From positions 3,968,001-4,032,000 of the forward strand of contig NZ_CP054212.1 in NCBI RefSeq assembly GCF_013285385.1: a DNA stretch of 64,000 bases. The letters run 5' to 3'. Origin of the DNA: Paramixta manurensis (GTDB lineage: Bacteria > Pseudomonadota > Gammaproteobacteria > Enterobacterales > Enterobacteriaceae). Position 1 is the stretch's first letter; each line of letters begins with the position of its first letter. A model generated the notes under the pieces. The model was given only the letters and a program-made list of their open reading frames with translations, made no database searches and was not told where the DNA came from. Made by a program: the position numbers and the translations under genes. Of this stretch, positions 17,448 to 25,154 are shown in pieces.

Positions 17448-18608
17448 ATGAAGCGTATAGCGATTACGGAACGCCCGGATTGGCAGGAGAAGGCCACTGA
17501 ATATGGTTTTCGTTTTCACACCATGCACGGTGAACCGTACTGGTGTGAGGATGCATACTATCAGTTCACGCTGCCGCAGATCGATTATCTGGAGGACACG
17601 ACACAGGAATTGCATCAAATGTGTCTACAGGTAGTGGAGAAAGTGGTGGAAAGCGAAGCGTTGCTGACCAAATTCCGCATCCCCAAACATACTTGGGATT
17701 TCGTGCGTAACGCGTGGAAAACGTCGCAACCTTCACTCTATTCACGTCTTGATCTGGCGTGGGATGGTCAGGGGAATGCGCGTTTGCTGGAAAACAATGC
17801 AGATACGCCAACCTCTTTATATGAAGCCGCTTTCTTCCAGTGGATCTGGCTGGAGGATCAGCTAAAAGCGGGGAATTTGCCCGTTGGTAGCGATCAGTTC
17901 AATAGCCTGCAGGAGAAGCTCATTGAACGCTTTACCGCGCTTCATCAGCAACACGGCTTTAGCTGGCTGCACTTTGCCTGCTGCCGTGATACCGATGAGG
18001 ACAAAGGCACGGTGCAATATTTGCAGGATTGCGCCACCGAAGCCGGTCTACCGAGCGAGTTTCTGTACATCGACGAAATTGGTTTAGGCGAGAAAGGGCA
18101 GTTTACCGACATTCACGACCAGGTCATCAGCAACCTGTTTAAGCTCTATCCGTGGGAGTTTATGTTACGCGAGATGTTTTCCACCAAGCTGGAAGATGCG
18201 GGCGTTCGGTGGCTGGAACCAGCGTGGAAAAGCATTTTGTCCAATAAAGCGCTGCTGCCGCTGCTGTGGCAGATGTTCCCCAACCACCCTAACCTGCTGC
18301 CGGCATATTTTGCTGAAGATAACCCGCCCTCAATGGATAAATATGTGGTTAAGCCATTGTTTTCCCGCGAAGGCGCCAATATTAGCATTGTCGAAAATGG
18401 GCAGAAAATCGCCCATGTCGATGGCCCGTACGGGGAAGAAGGCTATATCGTGCAGCAGTTTCATCCGCTGCCTAAGTTTGGCGACAGTTATACCCTGATT
18501 GGCAGTTGGCTGATTGACGATCGTCCGGCGGGTATCGGCCTGCGTGAAGATCGTGACCTGATTACCCAAGACCTTTCTCGTTTCTATCCTCACACCTTTA
18601 TTGAGTAG
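17448..18608 (+). CDS. ygiC: Glutathionylspermidine-synthase-like ATP-grasp protein YgiC
   Basis: 386-aa protein of the glutathionylspermidine synthase C-terminal (ATP-grasp) family. Recognisable segments are RLDLAWDGQGNARLLENNADTP cut at several conserved acidic positions, DEIGLGEKGQ, and the nucleotide-binding PLFSREGANISIV. It lacks the amidase domain of full Gss, and the E. coli homologue has not shown glutathionylspermidine synthesis, so its substrate remains open. It starts 8 bp after ygiB. The GGAG upstream of the start can pair with a nearby CTCC, a small hairpin that could couple its translation to ygiB. Confidence 0.9.
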   Translation: MKRIAITERPDWQEKATEYGFRFHTMHGEPYWCEDAYYQFTLPQIDYLEDTTQELHQMCLQVVEKVVESEALLTKFRIPKHTWDFVRNAWKTSQPSLYSRLDLAWDGQGNARLLENNADTPTSLYEAAFFQWIWLEDQLKAGNLPVGSDQFNSLQEKLIERFTALHQQHGFSWLHFACCRDTDEDKGTVQYLQDCATEAGLPSEFLYIDEIGLGEKGQFTDIHDQVISNLFKLYPWEFMLREMFSTKLEDAGVRWLEPAWKSILSNKALLPLLWQMFPNHPNLLPAYFAEDNPPSMDKYVVKPLFSREGANISIVENGQKIAHVDGPYGEEGYIVQQFHPLPKFGDSYTLIGSWLIDDRPAGIGLREDRDLITQDLSRFYPHTFIE

Positions 18609-18612
18609 CTTA

Positions 18613-18647
18613 ACTGCTTCTGGCCGACGATTAGCGGCAGAAGCAGT
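18613..18647 (+). terminator. Hairpin after ygiC
   Basis: A long stem (ACTGCTTCTG...CCG with CGG...CAGAAGCAGT, one bulged G) begins a few bases after the ygiC stop. No U-tract follows. Likely terminates or protects the tolC-ygiB-ygiC transcript. Confidence 0.5.
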
Positions 18648-18663
18648 CCCTCGCGCAAACAAA

Positions 18664-18706
18664 ATTAACAGGTAAACTTGCAAGTTTACCTGTTAATCGT
18701 TATGTT
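18664..18706 (+). promoter_or_regulatory. 34-nt perfect palindrome overlapping a promoter of the MarR operon
   Basis: Bases 18664-18697 form a perfect palindrome whose left half is ATTAACAGGTAAACTTG. The axis lies between 18680 and 18681. A possible sigma-70 promoter, TTGCAA (18678-18683), 17-bp spacer, TATGTT (18701-18706), is overlapped by the right half. A palindrome this long directly before a MarR gene is a strong candidate for the autoregulatory operator of the operon. Confidence 0.7.
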
Positions 18707-18713
18707 CATGGTC

Positions 18714-19142
18714 ATGAAAAAAACCAAAGAACTCGAAGCGGCGGTGACTGATTTATTGCTGGTAACCGGACAGCTTACGCGCCGCTTGCGCGCGGTATCA
18801 AACACGCGGGAACTGACCTGGTCGCAGGTTGCGATTATGGCGCGCCTGGACGAGGTTGGCGCGATGACCACCGCTGACCTTGCCCGCGCCGAAGCCGTCA
18901 AACCGCAATCAATGGGCGGCACGCTGGCGGCAATGGAAGAAGAAGGGCTGGTAGAACGCCGAGCGCATCCTAATGATGGCCGACAAGTCCTGTTCGCGCT
19001 AACCGCAATGGGACGCGAAGCACGCCAGCAGGTTTCGCTGGCTAAACGCGAATGGCTGATGGCGGCCATGAGTAAGCTCTCCACCACAGAGCGCGAAACG
19101 TTAATCGCCGCCGTCGATCTCATCCGTCGGCTGGAAGATTGA
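18714..19142 (+). CDS. MarR-family repressor
   Basis: 142-aa winged-helix regulator. The DNA-binding region includes LTWSQVAIMARLDEVGAMTTADLARAEAVKPQSM cut by the wing sequence VERRAHPNDGRQVLFALT, a classic MarR wing. Three in-frame ATGs (18702, 18708, 18714) lie close together and none has a Shine-Dalgarno site; with the promoter read above, the transcript would begin near the start codon, so leaderless translation is possible. It overlaps the MFS gene in TGATG. It probably represses its own operon through the 34-nt palindrome and responds to a small-molecule ligand, perhaps one handled by the downstream exporter and hydrolase. Confidence 0.85.
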   Translation: MKKTKELEAAVTDLLLVTGQLTRRLRAVSNTRELTWSQVAIMARLDEVGAMTTADLARAEAVKPQSMGGTLAAMEEEGLVERRAHPNDGRQVLFALTAMGREARQQVSLAKREWLMAAMSKLSTTERETLIAAVDLIRRLED

Positions 19143-20551
19143 TGAAAAGGTCGCTGGCGGTAAAAACCCCTCTTTCCTCGCAGGCGCCTTTCGGTTTCCG
19201 GTTTGTCACGCCGCTCGCGTTGGGGTCAACGCTAAACCCGATTAATTCCACCATGATCTCAACGGCACTGGTGCCGATTGCGACGGATTTACATGCCAGC
19301 GTGGCGGAGACCGGGTGGCTAATCGCCGGGCTCTATCTCGCCAGCGCGATTGCCCAACCGACGATGGGGCGGCTAGCTGACCTGCTCGGCCCTCGCCGCG
19401 TATATCTGTTTTCTCTCGTATTGATCGCCATTGCCGGTTTACTCGGTCAGTTTATTCCTTCTCTGACGGGGCTGGTTTTAGTGCGCGTATTACTGGGGAT
19501 TGGCACTTCCGGGGCTTATCCTTCCGCCATGCGCCTGTTTCGCCAGCGTACAGATAAACTCGGCAGCCCGCCGCCGCGCATGGCAATGGGGGTGCTTTCA
19601 ATGAGTGGCGTATCAATGTCCGCGGTCGGGCCATTTTTAGGGGGTGTCTTAACCGCCGCCTTTGGCTGGCATGCCATCTTTACCGTCAATGTACCACTCG
19701 CGCTCGGCACGATTGTGTTGGTGCTACTATGGATTCCGCGTGATGAGCGACCGGCGGCAACGTTCAAACAGTTGCTGAGCGAAGTCGATCTGTGGGGGAT
19801 TATTTTATTCAGCGGCTTTCTTCTCAATCTGATGATATTTCTGCTGGCACTCAACAAACCTAACTTACTGGCACTTGCGCTGTCCGTCGCCTTTTGCGCC
19901 GCACTCATTTTCCACTCCCAACGCCGCTCCCAGCCGTTTATCGATACGCGTATGTTGGTTAATAACCGTGCGCTTTCGGTCACCTATTTACGCGCCGGAT
20001 TGGTGTTGATGATGGTCTATTGCGTGTTGTACGGTTTTGCACAATGGCTGGAAAGCGCCGCCGGTTTCAGTGAAGAACAGGCGGGGCTGATTACCATGCC
20101 GATGTCGATTATTGCCGCGCTCTCTTCGTTGATGGGGACGCGAACAAAGAGTATCCGCACGCCGTTTCTGATCAGTATTGGCTCCGCGCTGGCAGGCTGT
20201 ATCTGCCTACTGTTTTTGCACGGCGAAACCGCGGCTTGGGTGATTGCATTGGCCGTCACTTTTTTCGCCGCGCCGCAAGGTATGTTTTCTACCGCCACCC
20301 AAGCCGCCGTCTACCTGCAAGCGCCTGCGCAGGAAATGGGTACCGCCGCCGGTCTACAACGCACGGCGCAATATATCGGAGCGATCGCGGCAACCAGCCT
20401 GCTTGGCCTGGTCTACGGTCAACACGCTACCGATCATGGTTTGCACACTTTAGCTTGGGTGATGGCCACGCTGAGCGTTTTGCTGTTTATCGCCACCTTA
20501 TTTGATCGGACCTTACGAAATCCGGTCGAGATGCCTTCCGCCACTGATTGA
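19142..20551 (+). CDS. MFS exporter (DHA2-like)
   Basis: 469-aa major facilitator protein with about 14 hydrophobic segments. The loop 2-3 motif reads GRLADLLGPRRVYL, the segment LNPINSTMISTALVPIA resembles the DHA2 motif D region, and motif C-like SGVSMSAVGPFLGG is present at about residue 160. DHA2 exporters use proton antiport to expel drugs or toxic metabolites. The ATG overlaps the stop of the MarR gene (TGATG), and a hydrolase gene follows after 11 bp, so the three genes form one operon. The substrate is unknown. Confidence 0.88.
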   Translation: MKRSLAVKTPLSSQAPFGFRFVTPLALGSTLNPINSTMISTALVPIATDLHASVAETGWLIAGLYLASAIAQPTMGRLADLLGPRRVYLFSLVLIAIAGLLGQFIPSLTGLVLVRVLLGIGTSGAYPSAMRLFRQRTDKLGSPPPRMAMGVLSMSGVSMSAVGPFLGGVLTAAFGWHAIFTVNVPLALGTIVLVLLWIPRDERPAATFKQLLSEVDLWGIILFSGFLLNLMIFLLALNKPNLLALALSVAFCAALIFHSQRRSQPFIDTRMLVNNRALSVTYLRAGLVLMMVYCVLYGFAQWLESAAGFSEEQAGLITMPMSIIAALSSLMGTRTKSIRTPFLISIGSALAGCICLLFLHGETAAWVIALAVTFFAAPQGMFSTATQAAVYLQAPAQEMGTAAGLQRTAQYIGAIAATSLLGLVYGQHATDHGLHTLAWVMATLSVLLFIATLFDRTLRNPVEMPSATD

Positions 20552-20562
20552 AAGGAGTACTT

Positions 20563-21117
20563 ATGCCACTTTCCACCCTTGATAACCTGCCTGCGCTGAT
20601 CGTTGTTGATATGCAAAAAGGCATCGTCGGTCTACCCTTGGCACACCCCACCGAATCGATCATTGATAACAATGCGAAGTTAGCGCAGGCTTTTCGCGCC
20701 CGGGGTTTACCGGTTGTGCTGGTTAATGTCACTAGCGGCGCGCCGGGACGCGTTGAGATGGCTCACGACTTCACTCCGCCTGCGGATTGGGCTGAGTTAA
20801 TCCCGGAACTGGGAGAACATCCTGACGATCACAAAGTCACCAAGCTGCAGTGGGGATCTTTTCACGGCACCTCGCTCGATCTGTATCTTCGCCGTCGCGG
20901 CGTCACTCAAGTTATCATCACCGGGATCGCGACCAGTATTGGCGTCGAGTCCACCGCCCGTCACGCTCATGAGCTTGGCTACCATGTTGTGCTGGTGACC
21001 GATGCGATGACTGACCTTGAATTGGTCTCTCATCAGCACAGCATTGAAAAAATCTTCCCGCGCCTTGGGGAAAGAGTCACCACCGATGCGTTGCTGCAGT
21101 TGCTCGACGAGAAATAA
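20563..21117 (+). CDS. Isochorismatase-fold hydrolase lacking the catalytic Cys
   Basis: 184-aa isochorismatase-like protein. The catalytic Asp (VVDMQKG) and Lys (HKVTKLQWGSF) of the family are present. The usual nucleophile position reads ATSIGVESTAR, with Gly where amidohydrolases such as nicotinamidases have Cys (ATxxCVESTAR). Loss of this Cys is known in true isochorismatases (EntB, PhzD), which do not need a thiol. The substrate may therefore be a vinyl ether or another non-amide. An AAAGGAG ribosome site fixes the start. Last gene of the MarR-MFS-hydrolase operon. Confidence 0.85.
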   Translation: MPLSTLDNLPALIVVDMQKGIVGLPLAHPTESIIDNNAKLAQAFRARGLPVVLVNVTSGAPGRVEMAHDFTPPADWAELIPELGEHPDDHKVTKLQWGSFHGTSLDLYLRRRGVTQVIITGIATSIGVESTARHAHELGYHVVLVTDAMTDLELVSHQHSIEKIFPRLGERVTTDALLQLLDEK

Positions 21118-21141
21118 AACAGGCCGCCAGCAACGGCGGCC
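21111..21141 (-). terminator. Terminator of ygiD
   Basis: GGCCGCC / GGCGGCC stem with a 6-base loop (21122-21141). On the minus strand it is followed by TGTTTTATTTC, a good U-tract, so it terminates ygiD and may also act on the convergent operon. Confidence 0.72.
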
Positions 21142-21162
21142 CATAGACACTGCGGTCTGGGT

Positions 21163-21948
21163 CTACCCTACCTGGACCGAAAGCATACTGATGGCCCCTA
21201 ATGTATCGCCATCCACCGGCACGGAAACCGGTTCATCTTTAGCGCGTGCGCCTAGCACATACAATAGCGGCAGAAAGTGTTCCGGCGTTGGGTTGGAGAG
21301 CGCAGCGCCTTCATGATCCATAAAGTTGACCAGCGGATGCTGCTCTGTCGGCCCCTGCCAATCCAAATTATCTCGAACAAACTGACTGAACGAAATTGCC
21401 CACGGATACGGTTCAGCATTCTCCTGACGACGCATCATCCGTAAGTTATGTACCACGTTACCGCTGGCGACAATCATCACGCCCTGTTCACGTAGCGCGG
21501 CCAGTTTGCGCCCCAATTCAAAATGCCAGGCAGGAGGTTTCGTGCCGTCCACGCTGAGTTGCACTACCGGAATATCGGCCTCCGGGTACATTTTTATCAG
21601 CACGCCCCAGGAACCGTGATCCAACCCCCACTCTTCGTCGAGATGAACCGGTAACGGAGCCAGCAATTCCGCCACCTGACGCGCTAATTCAGGCGAGCCG
21701 GGGGCGCGATAATGGGTATCAAACAACGCCTGCGGGAAGCCGCCGAAATCATGAATAGTACGCGGGTTTTCCATTGCCGTTACCGCAGTGCCGCGCGTGT
21801 ACCAATGCGCGGAAACCGCCAAAATCGCTTTCGGGCGCGGTAATTGCTCGCCAAGGCTACGCCAGGCGGCGGTAAAGTGGTTTTCTTCCAGTACATTCAT
21901 CGGGCTGCCGTGACCGAGAAACAGCGCTGGCATACGAGTATGGTTCAT
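21163..21948 (-). CDS. ygiD: 4,5-DOPA-type extradiol dioxygenase YgiD
   Basis: 261-aa class III extradiol ring-cleavage dioxygenase homologue, zinc- or iron-dependent. Metal-ligand regions are visible as LFLGHGSPMNV (about residue 10), SAHWYTRGT (about residue 46) and ASGNVVHNLR (about residue 165). E. coli YgiD converts L-DOPA to a betalamic-acid precursor in vitro; the natural substrate is unknown. The DOPA-dioxygenase-like family name follows plant DODA. In E. coli it lies next to zupT, which is absent here; a gap with one possible tiny ORF takes its place. Confidence 0.92.
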   Translation of the reverse strand: MNHTRMPALFLGHGSPMNVLEENHFTAAWRSLGEQLPRPKAILAVSAHWYTRGTAVTAMENPRTIHDFGGFPQALFDTHYRAPGSPELARQVAELLAPLPVHLDEEWGLDHGSWGVLIKMYPEADIPVVQLSVDGTKPPAWHFELGRKLAALREQGVMIVASGNVVHNLRMMRRQENAEPYPWAISFSQFVRDNLDWQGPTEQHPLVNFMDHEGAALSNPTPEHFLPLLYVLGARAKDEPVSVPVDGDTLGAISMLSVQVG

Positions 21949-22024
21949 GATTAATCCCCAGTCAGAAATGTATTATCTAAGGATTACCTTACGCTGATTT
22001 CGCAGGTGATGAACTCGGATAAGC

Positions 22025-22126
22025 ATGATGAAGATTATCAATAAATTTGAACAGGAAGTGGCGGTATTACGCAGAGAGTGGAACCAACGAGCCGATGATC
22101 TCGGCTCGTTGCATACGAGCGATTAA
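22025..22126 (+). CDS. Possible 33-aa small protein
   Basis: An ATG-ATG start opens a 33-codon frame (MMKIINKFEQEVAVLRREW to ...GSLHTSD) in the ygiD-ribB gap, with a GGAT weakly matching a ribosome site. Its composition (alternating hydrophobic and charged residues, one predicted helix) is protein-like. Its 3' end overlaps the ribB stop and contains the ribB-side hairpin, so part may be fortuitous. No family recognised. Confidence 0.3.
   Translation: MMKIINKFEQEVAVLRREWNQRADDLGSLHTSD
22086..22110. terminator. Hairpin downstream of ribB
   Basis: AACGAGCCGA-TGATC-TCGGCTCGTT, a perfect 10-bp stem with 5-base loop, 13 bp past the ribB stop on the minus strand. No U-tract; probable 3'-end structure of the ribB transcript. 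Confidence 0.55.
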
Positions 22127-22779
22127 CTCGCCTGGCGCGTTTCGCGGTGACGGCGATACGCCACCAAATCTTCAATAGTGACGACCGGCATAGCGTGTTG
22201 CTTAGCAAACTCCACGGCTTCTGGCGCGTGCGCCATCGTGCCGTCATCATTCGTTAGCTCACACAGTACGCCGTAGGGTTTAAAGCCCGCCAGACTCACC
22301 AAATCAATGGTCGCTTCCGTGTGGCCGCCACGCGTCAACACGCCGCCTTCACGCGCCCGCAGGGGAAACACGTGGCCTGGACGGCTTAAATCGGTCGGTT
22401 TAGCGTCATCAGCAATGGCAGTGCGAATGGTAGTGATACGATCCTGGGCAGAAACACCCGTGGTGACCCCTTGCGCCGCTTCAATGGTTACCGTGAAGCC
22501 GGTGCCGAATGAGCTGGTATTATTCTCCACCATCATTGGCAGATCCAGTTGTTGGCGACGTTCTTCGGTAATGCACAGGCAGACAATACCGCTACCATGA
22601 CGAATGGTCAGTGCCATTTGTTCAACGGTCATGGTTTCTGCCGCGAAAATCATATCACCTTCGTTCTCACGATCCTCGCTGTCCAACACCATTACGCCTG
22701 CGCCTGCGCGCAGCGCAGCGAGAGCACGTTCTACACGCTGTTCAGGCGTGCCAAATTCAGAAAGTAGCGTCTGATTCAT
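22123..22779 (-). CDS. ribB: 3,4-dihydroxy-2-butanone 4-phosphate synthase
   Basis: 218-aa magnesium-dependent enzyme that converts ribulose 5-phosphate to the 4-carbon precursor of riboflavin. Key segments are SEDRENEGDMIFAAE (acidic metal ligands), RHGSGIVCL, GRPGHVFPLRA and TRGGHTEATIDL. It is the monofunctional RibB form, as in E. coli. It is expressed behind an FMN riboswitch about 180 bp upstream of the start codon, giving feedback control by flavin. Confidence 0.96.
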   Translation of the reverse strand: MNQTLLSEFGTPEQRVERALAALRAGAGVMVLDSEDRENEGDMIFAAETMTVEQMALTIRHGSGIVCLCITEERRQQLDLPMMVENNTSSFGTGFTVTIEAAQGVTTGVSAQDRITTIRTAIADDAKPTDLSRPGHVFPLRAREGGVLTRGGHTEATIDLVSLAGFKPYGVLCELTNDDGTMAHAPEAVEFAKQHAMPVVTIEDLVAYRRHRETRQAS

Positions 22780-22960
22780 GGTAAATAAACCTTATAAAAA
22801 TGTATGGGTTACCAGAATCAGGGCGATCTTGAGGAGTGTCATGCAGTGACAAAAAGATAACGCATGGCGAGCAAAATACACATCACGTTCACGAACAGCG
22901 GGCTATTTACCTGCCGAACCGAAAACCTGTTGGGTATAAAACCCGGCAAGAACCGTTACT

Positions 22961-23105
22961 CTCTCCCATCCGGACTTTAACCGTCGGCTCTGGAATCTCA
23001 CCAGATCTGCTGACCTTCTGGCCCAATGGACCTGAAGCGCTCGCGGGCTTTCAGCATATGCTGATTTACCGCCGGTGGGGAATTTCGCCCCGCCCTGAGA
23101 ATAAG
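22961..23105 (-). promoter_or_regulatory. FMN riboswitch (RFN element) of ribB
   Basis: On the minus strand the segment begins CTTATTCTCAGGGCGGGGCG and AAATTCCCCACCGGCGG, continues through AGCCCGCGAGCG and ends GTCCGGATGGGAGAGAG. These are the hallmark conserved blocks of the RFN element (sroG in E. coli). It binds FMN and represses ribB. The whole ribB-ubiK gap (22780-23253) is this riboswitch, its expression platform and the ubiK promoter; no other gene is seen there. Confidence 0.93.
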
Positions 23106-23253
23106 CGAATTAACTATAGCGCCAAAAAAATGCCGGGGCAACGAACAATACCAGCAAATTGTTATGCATTTTACTTCGATACGGTTTTCAGGTTTATCCT
23201 TTTGCTTTCTGGCATTACACTTAACCTTTACCCGTTACGATCAGGAAAACGCC

Positions 23254-23553
23254 ATGATTGACCCAAAAAAAATTGAACAACTCGCCCGTCAGGTTCATGA
23301 GTCAATGCCGAAAGGCATTCGTGAATTTGGGGATGATGTTGAGAAGAAGATCCGTCAGGTGTTGCAAGCTCAATTAACACGGATGGATTTGGTAAATCGT
23401 GAAGAATTTGATGTACAAACCCAAGTGCTGCTTCGTACCCGGGAAAAGCTGGCGGCATTAGAACAACGCCTCGCCGCGCTGGAAAGTGGCTCCGGAAGCA
23501 GCGCCAGGCAGCCAACAGAGCAGGCCATCATGCAGACCGAAGATCCGCAATAA
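23254..23553 (+). CDS. ubiK: Ubiquinone biosynthesis accessory factor UbiK
   Basis: 99-aa small protein (formerly YqiC, BMFP family). It starts MIDPKKIEQLARQVHESMPKG, as in E. coli; the longer frame upstream has no homology. The first half is amphipathic and the C-terminal part (TREKLAALEQRLAALE) is a trimeric coiled coil. UbiK binds UbiJ and lipid and is needed for aerobic ubiquinone synthesis. AGGAAAA serves as ribosome site. Confidence 0.93.
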   Translation: MIDPKKIEQLARQVHESMPKGIREFGDDVEKKIRQVLQAQLTRMDLVNREEFDVQTQVLLRTREKLAALEQRLAALESGSGSSARQPTEQAIMQTEDPQ

Positions 23554-23556
23554 CGC

Positions 23557-23598
23557 CGGTTAATTAACCGTCGGATGAGGGAGGCGAAAAACCTCCCT
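23557..23598. terminator. Paired palindromes between ubiK and hldE
   Basis: CGGTTAATTAACCG (23557-23570) is a 14-nt perfect palindrome and AGGGAGG/CCTCCCT (23578-23598) is a 7-bp stem with an A-rich loop. They sit between convergent ubiK and hldE and probably terminate both. Confidence 0.6.
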
Positions 23599-23631
23599 GT
23601 GGCCGGTACGAAATCAGGCGGGCCGAACGCC

Positions 23632-25062
23632 TTAACCCCGGTCGCCGCGTATGGTTTTAATGATATTGGTGGTGGAAATACCATCTTCAAAGTTCAGCAC
23701 CCGCACCTCACCACCGTTGGCCCACACCTCTGTGCTACCGGCAATCTCTTCCGGCTTGTAATCGCCGCCTTTCACCAGCAAATCAGGCAAAACGCTGGCA
23801 ATCAAACGCTGCGGCGTATCTTCCTCAAATGGCACCACCCAATCCACTGACTCTAACGCGCCCAAAACAATCATGCGATTAATCAATGAGTTGACCGGGC
23901 GACTTTCTCCTTTGAGCCGTTTAGTGGAAGCATCGCTATTGACCGCCACAATAAGGCGGTCGCCGAGTTTGCGAGCGTTGGCGAGATAAGAAACATGCCC
24001 GGCGTGCAAAATGTCAAAACAGCCGTTGGTCATCACTACTTTTTCGCCACGTTGGCGCGCTTGCTCAACCGCTTCTTTTAACTGTGCTTCATCCATCACG
24101 CCGAAACCGCTCTCCGGACGGGCATGAATCGCATTCTCCAGTTCGACCGTCGTCACCGTCGAGGTTCCTAATTTACCCACCACGACACCAGCCGCCGCGT
24201 TGGCGAGGAAGCAGGCTTCTTCCAGTGAATCCCCCGCCGCCAGCGCCGCCGCCAGTACGCCAATCACCGTATCACCGGCACCGGTCACGTCATACACTTC
24301 TTGCGCTTGCGTCGGCAAATGTAAAGGGGCTTTGCCCGGTTGCAACAGTGTCATCCCATTTTCGGAACGGGTCACCAACAGGGCGGAAAACGCAAAGTCC
24401 GTAATCAGTTTCATGCCGCGTTCAACTAACTGTGCGTCATCCTGACATTTCCCGACTACCGCTTCAAACTCGGACAAATTAGGCGTTAACAAGGTCGCGC
24501 CGCGATAGCGCTCGAAATCGGTCCCCTTCGGATCGACCAACACCGGCACCTTCGCTTCCCGCGCCAGCGCAATCATCGTCTGTACGCTGGCTAACGCGCC
24601 TTTAGCGTAATCAGACAGCACCAGCGCACCAGCCTGCGGCAACGCAGCAGCAATGCGCTGATGCAACGGGCCAGGATCAACGCCTTCAAACCCTTCTTCA
24701 AAATCAAGACGGATCAACTGCTGATTGCGCGACAAAATACGCAACTTGGTAATGGTTGGATGAGTCGGTACGGCAACGAAATCACACTGTACGTTGACGC
24801 CGCTCAGCGTGGTGCCCAGTGCAACGGCGGCATCATCCGCACCGGTCAGCCCCACCAGACGTGATGCGGCACCCAGCGCGGCGATATTCATTGCCACGTT
24901 GGCGGCGCCGCCAGGACGCTCTTCAATGGTATCCACTTTAACCACCGGCACCGGCGCCTCGGGTGAAATACGGCTGGTTGGGCCGTACCAGTAGCGATCT
25001 AACATCACATCACCGACTACCAGCACCCCTGCACGGTTAAAATCGGGCAGCGTTACTTTCAT
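23632..25062 (-). CDS. hldE: Bifunctional heptose 7-phosphate kinase / heptose 1-phosphate adenylyltransferase
   Basis: 476-aa two-domain enzyme of ADP-L-glycero-D-manno-heptose synthesis for the LPS inner core. The N-terminal PfkB-type kinase (residues 1-318) ends with the signature DVTGAGDTVIG. The C-terminal nucleotidyltransferase has the HxGH-type motif TNGCFDILHAGHVSYL and KRLKGESRPVN. The ATG at MKVTLPDF is chosen over a GTG three codons upstream because GGAG stands 8 bases away, and it agrees with E. coli. Part of the hldE-glnE-ygiF strand run. Confidence 0.97.
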   Translation of the reverse strand: MKVTLPDFNRAGVLVVGDVMLDRYWYGPTSRISPEAPVPVVKVDTIEERPGGAANVAMNIAALGAASRLVGLTGADDAAVALGTTLSGVNVQCDFVAVPTHPTITKLRILSRNQQLIRLDFEEGFEGVDPGPLHQRIAAALPQAGALVLSDYAKGALASVQTMIALAREAKVPVLVDPKGTDFERYRGATLLTPNLSEFEAVVGKCQDDAQLVERGMKLITDFAFSALLVTRSENGMTLLQPGKAPLHLPTQAQEVYDVTGAGDTVIGVLAAALAAGDSLEEACFLANAAAGVVVGKLGTSTVTTVELENAIHARPESGFGVMDEAQLKEAVEQARQRGEKVVMTNGCFDILHAGHVSYLANARKLGDRLIVAVNSDASTKRLKGESRPVNSLINRMIVLGALESVDWVVPFEEDTPQRLIASVLPDLLVKGGDYKPEEIAGSTEVWANGGEVRVLNFEDGISTTNIIKTIRGDRG

Positions 25063-25154
25063 TCCAGACACTCCAGACTACGGTAAAAAATAGTGCGCGG
25101 GATAATAGCATAATTGCGCAAAACTCTACTGCTCCCGCGCCTGCCAACGCTGGC

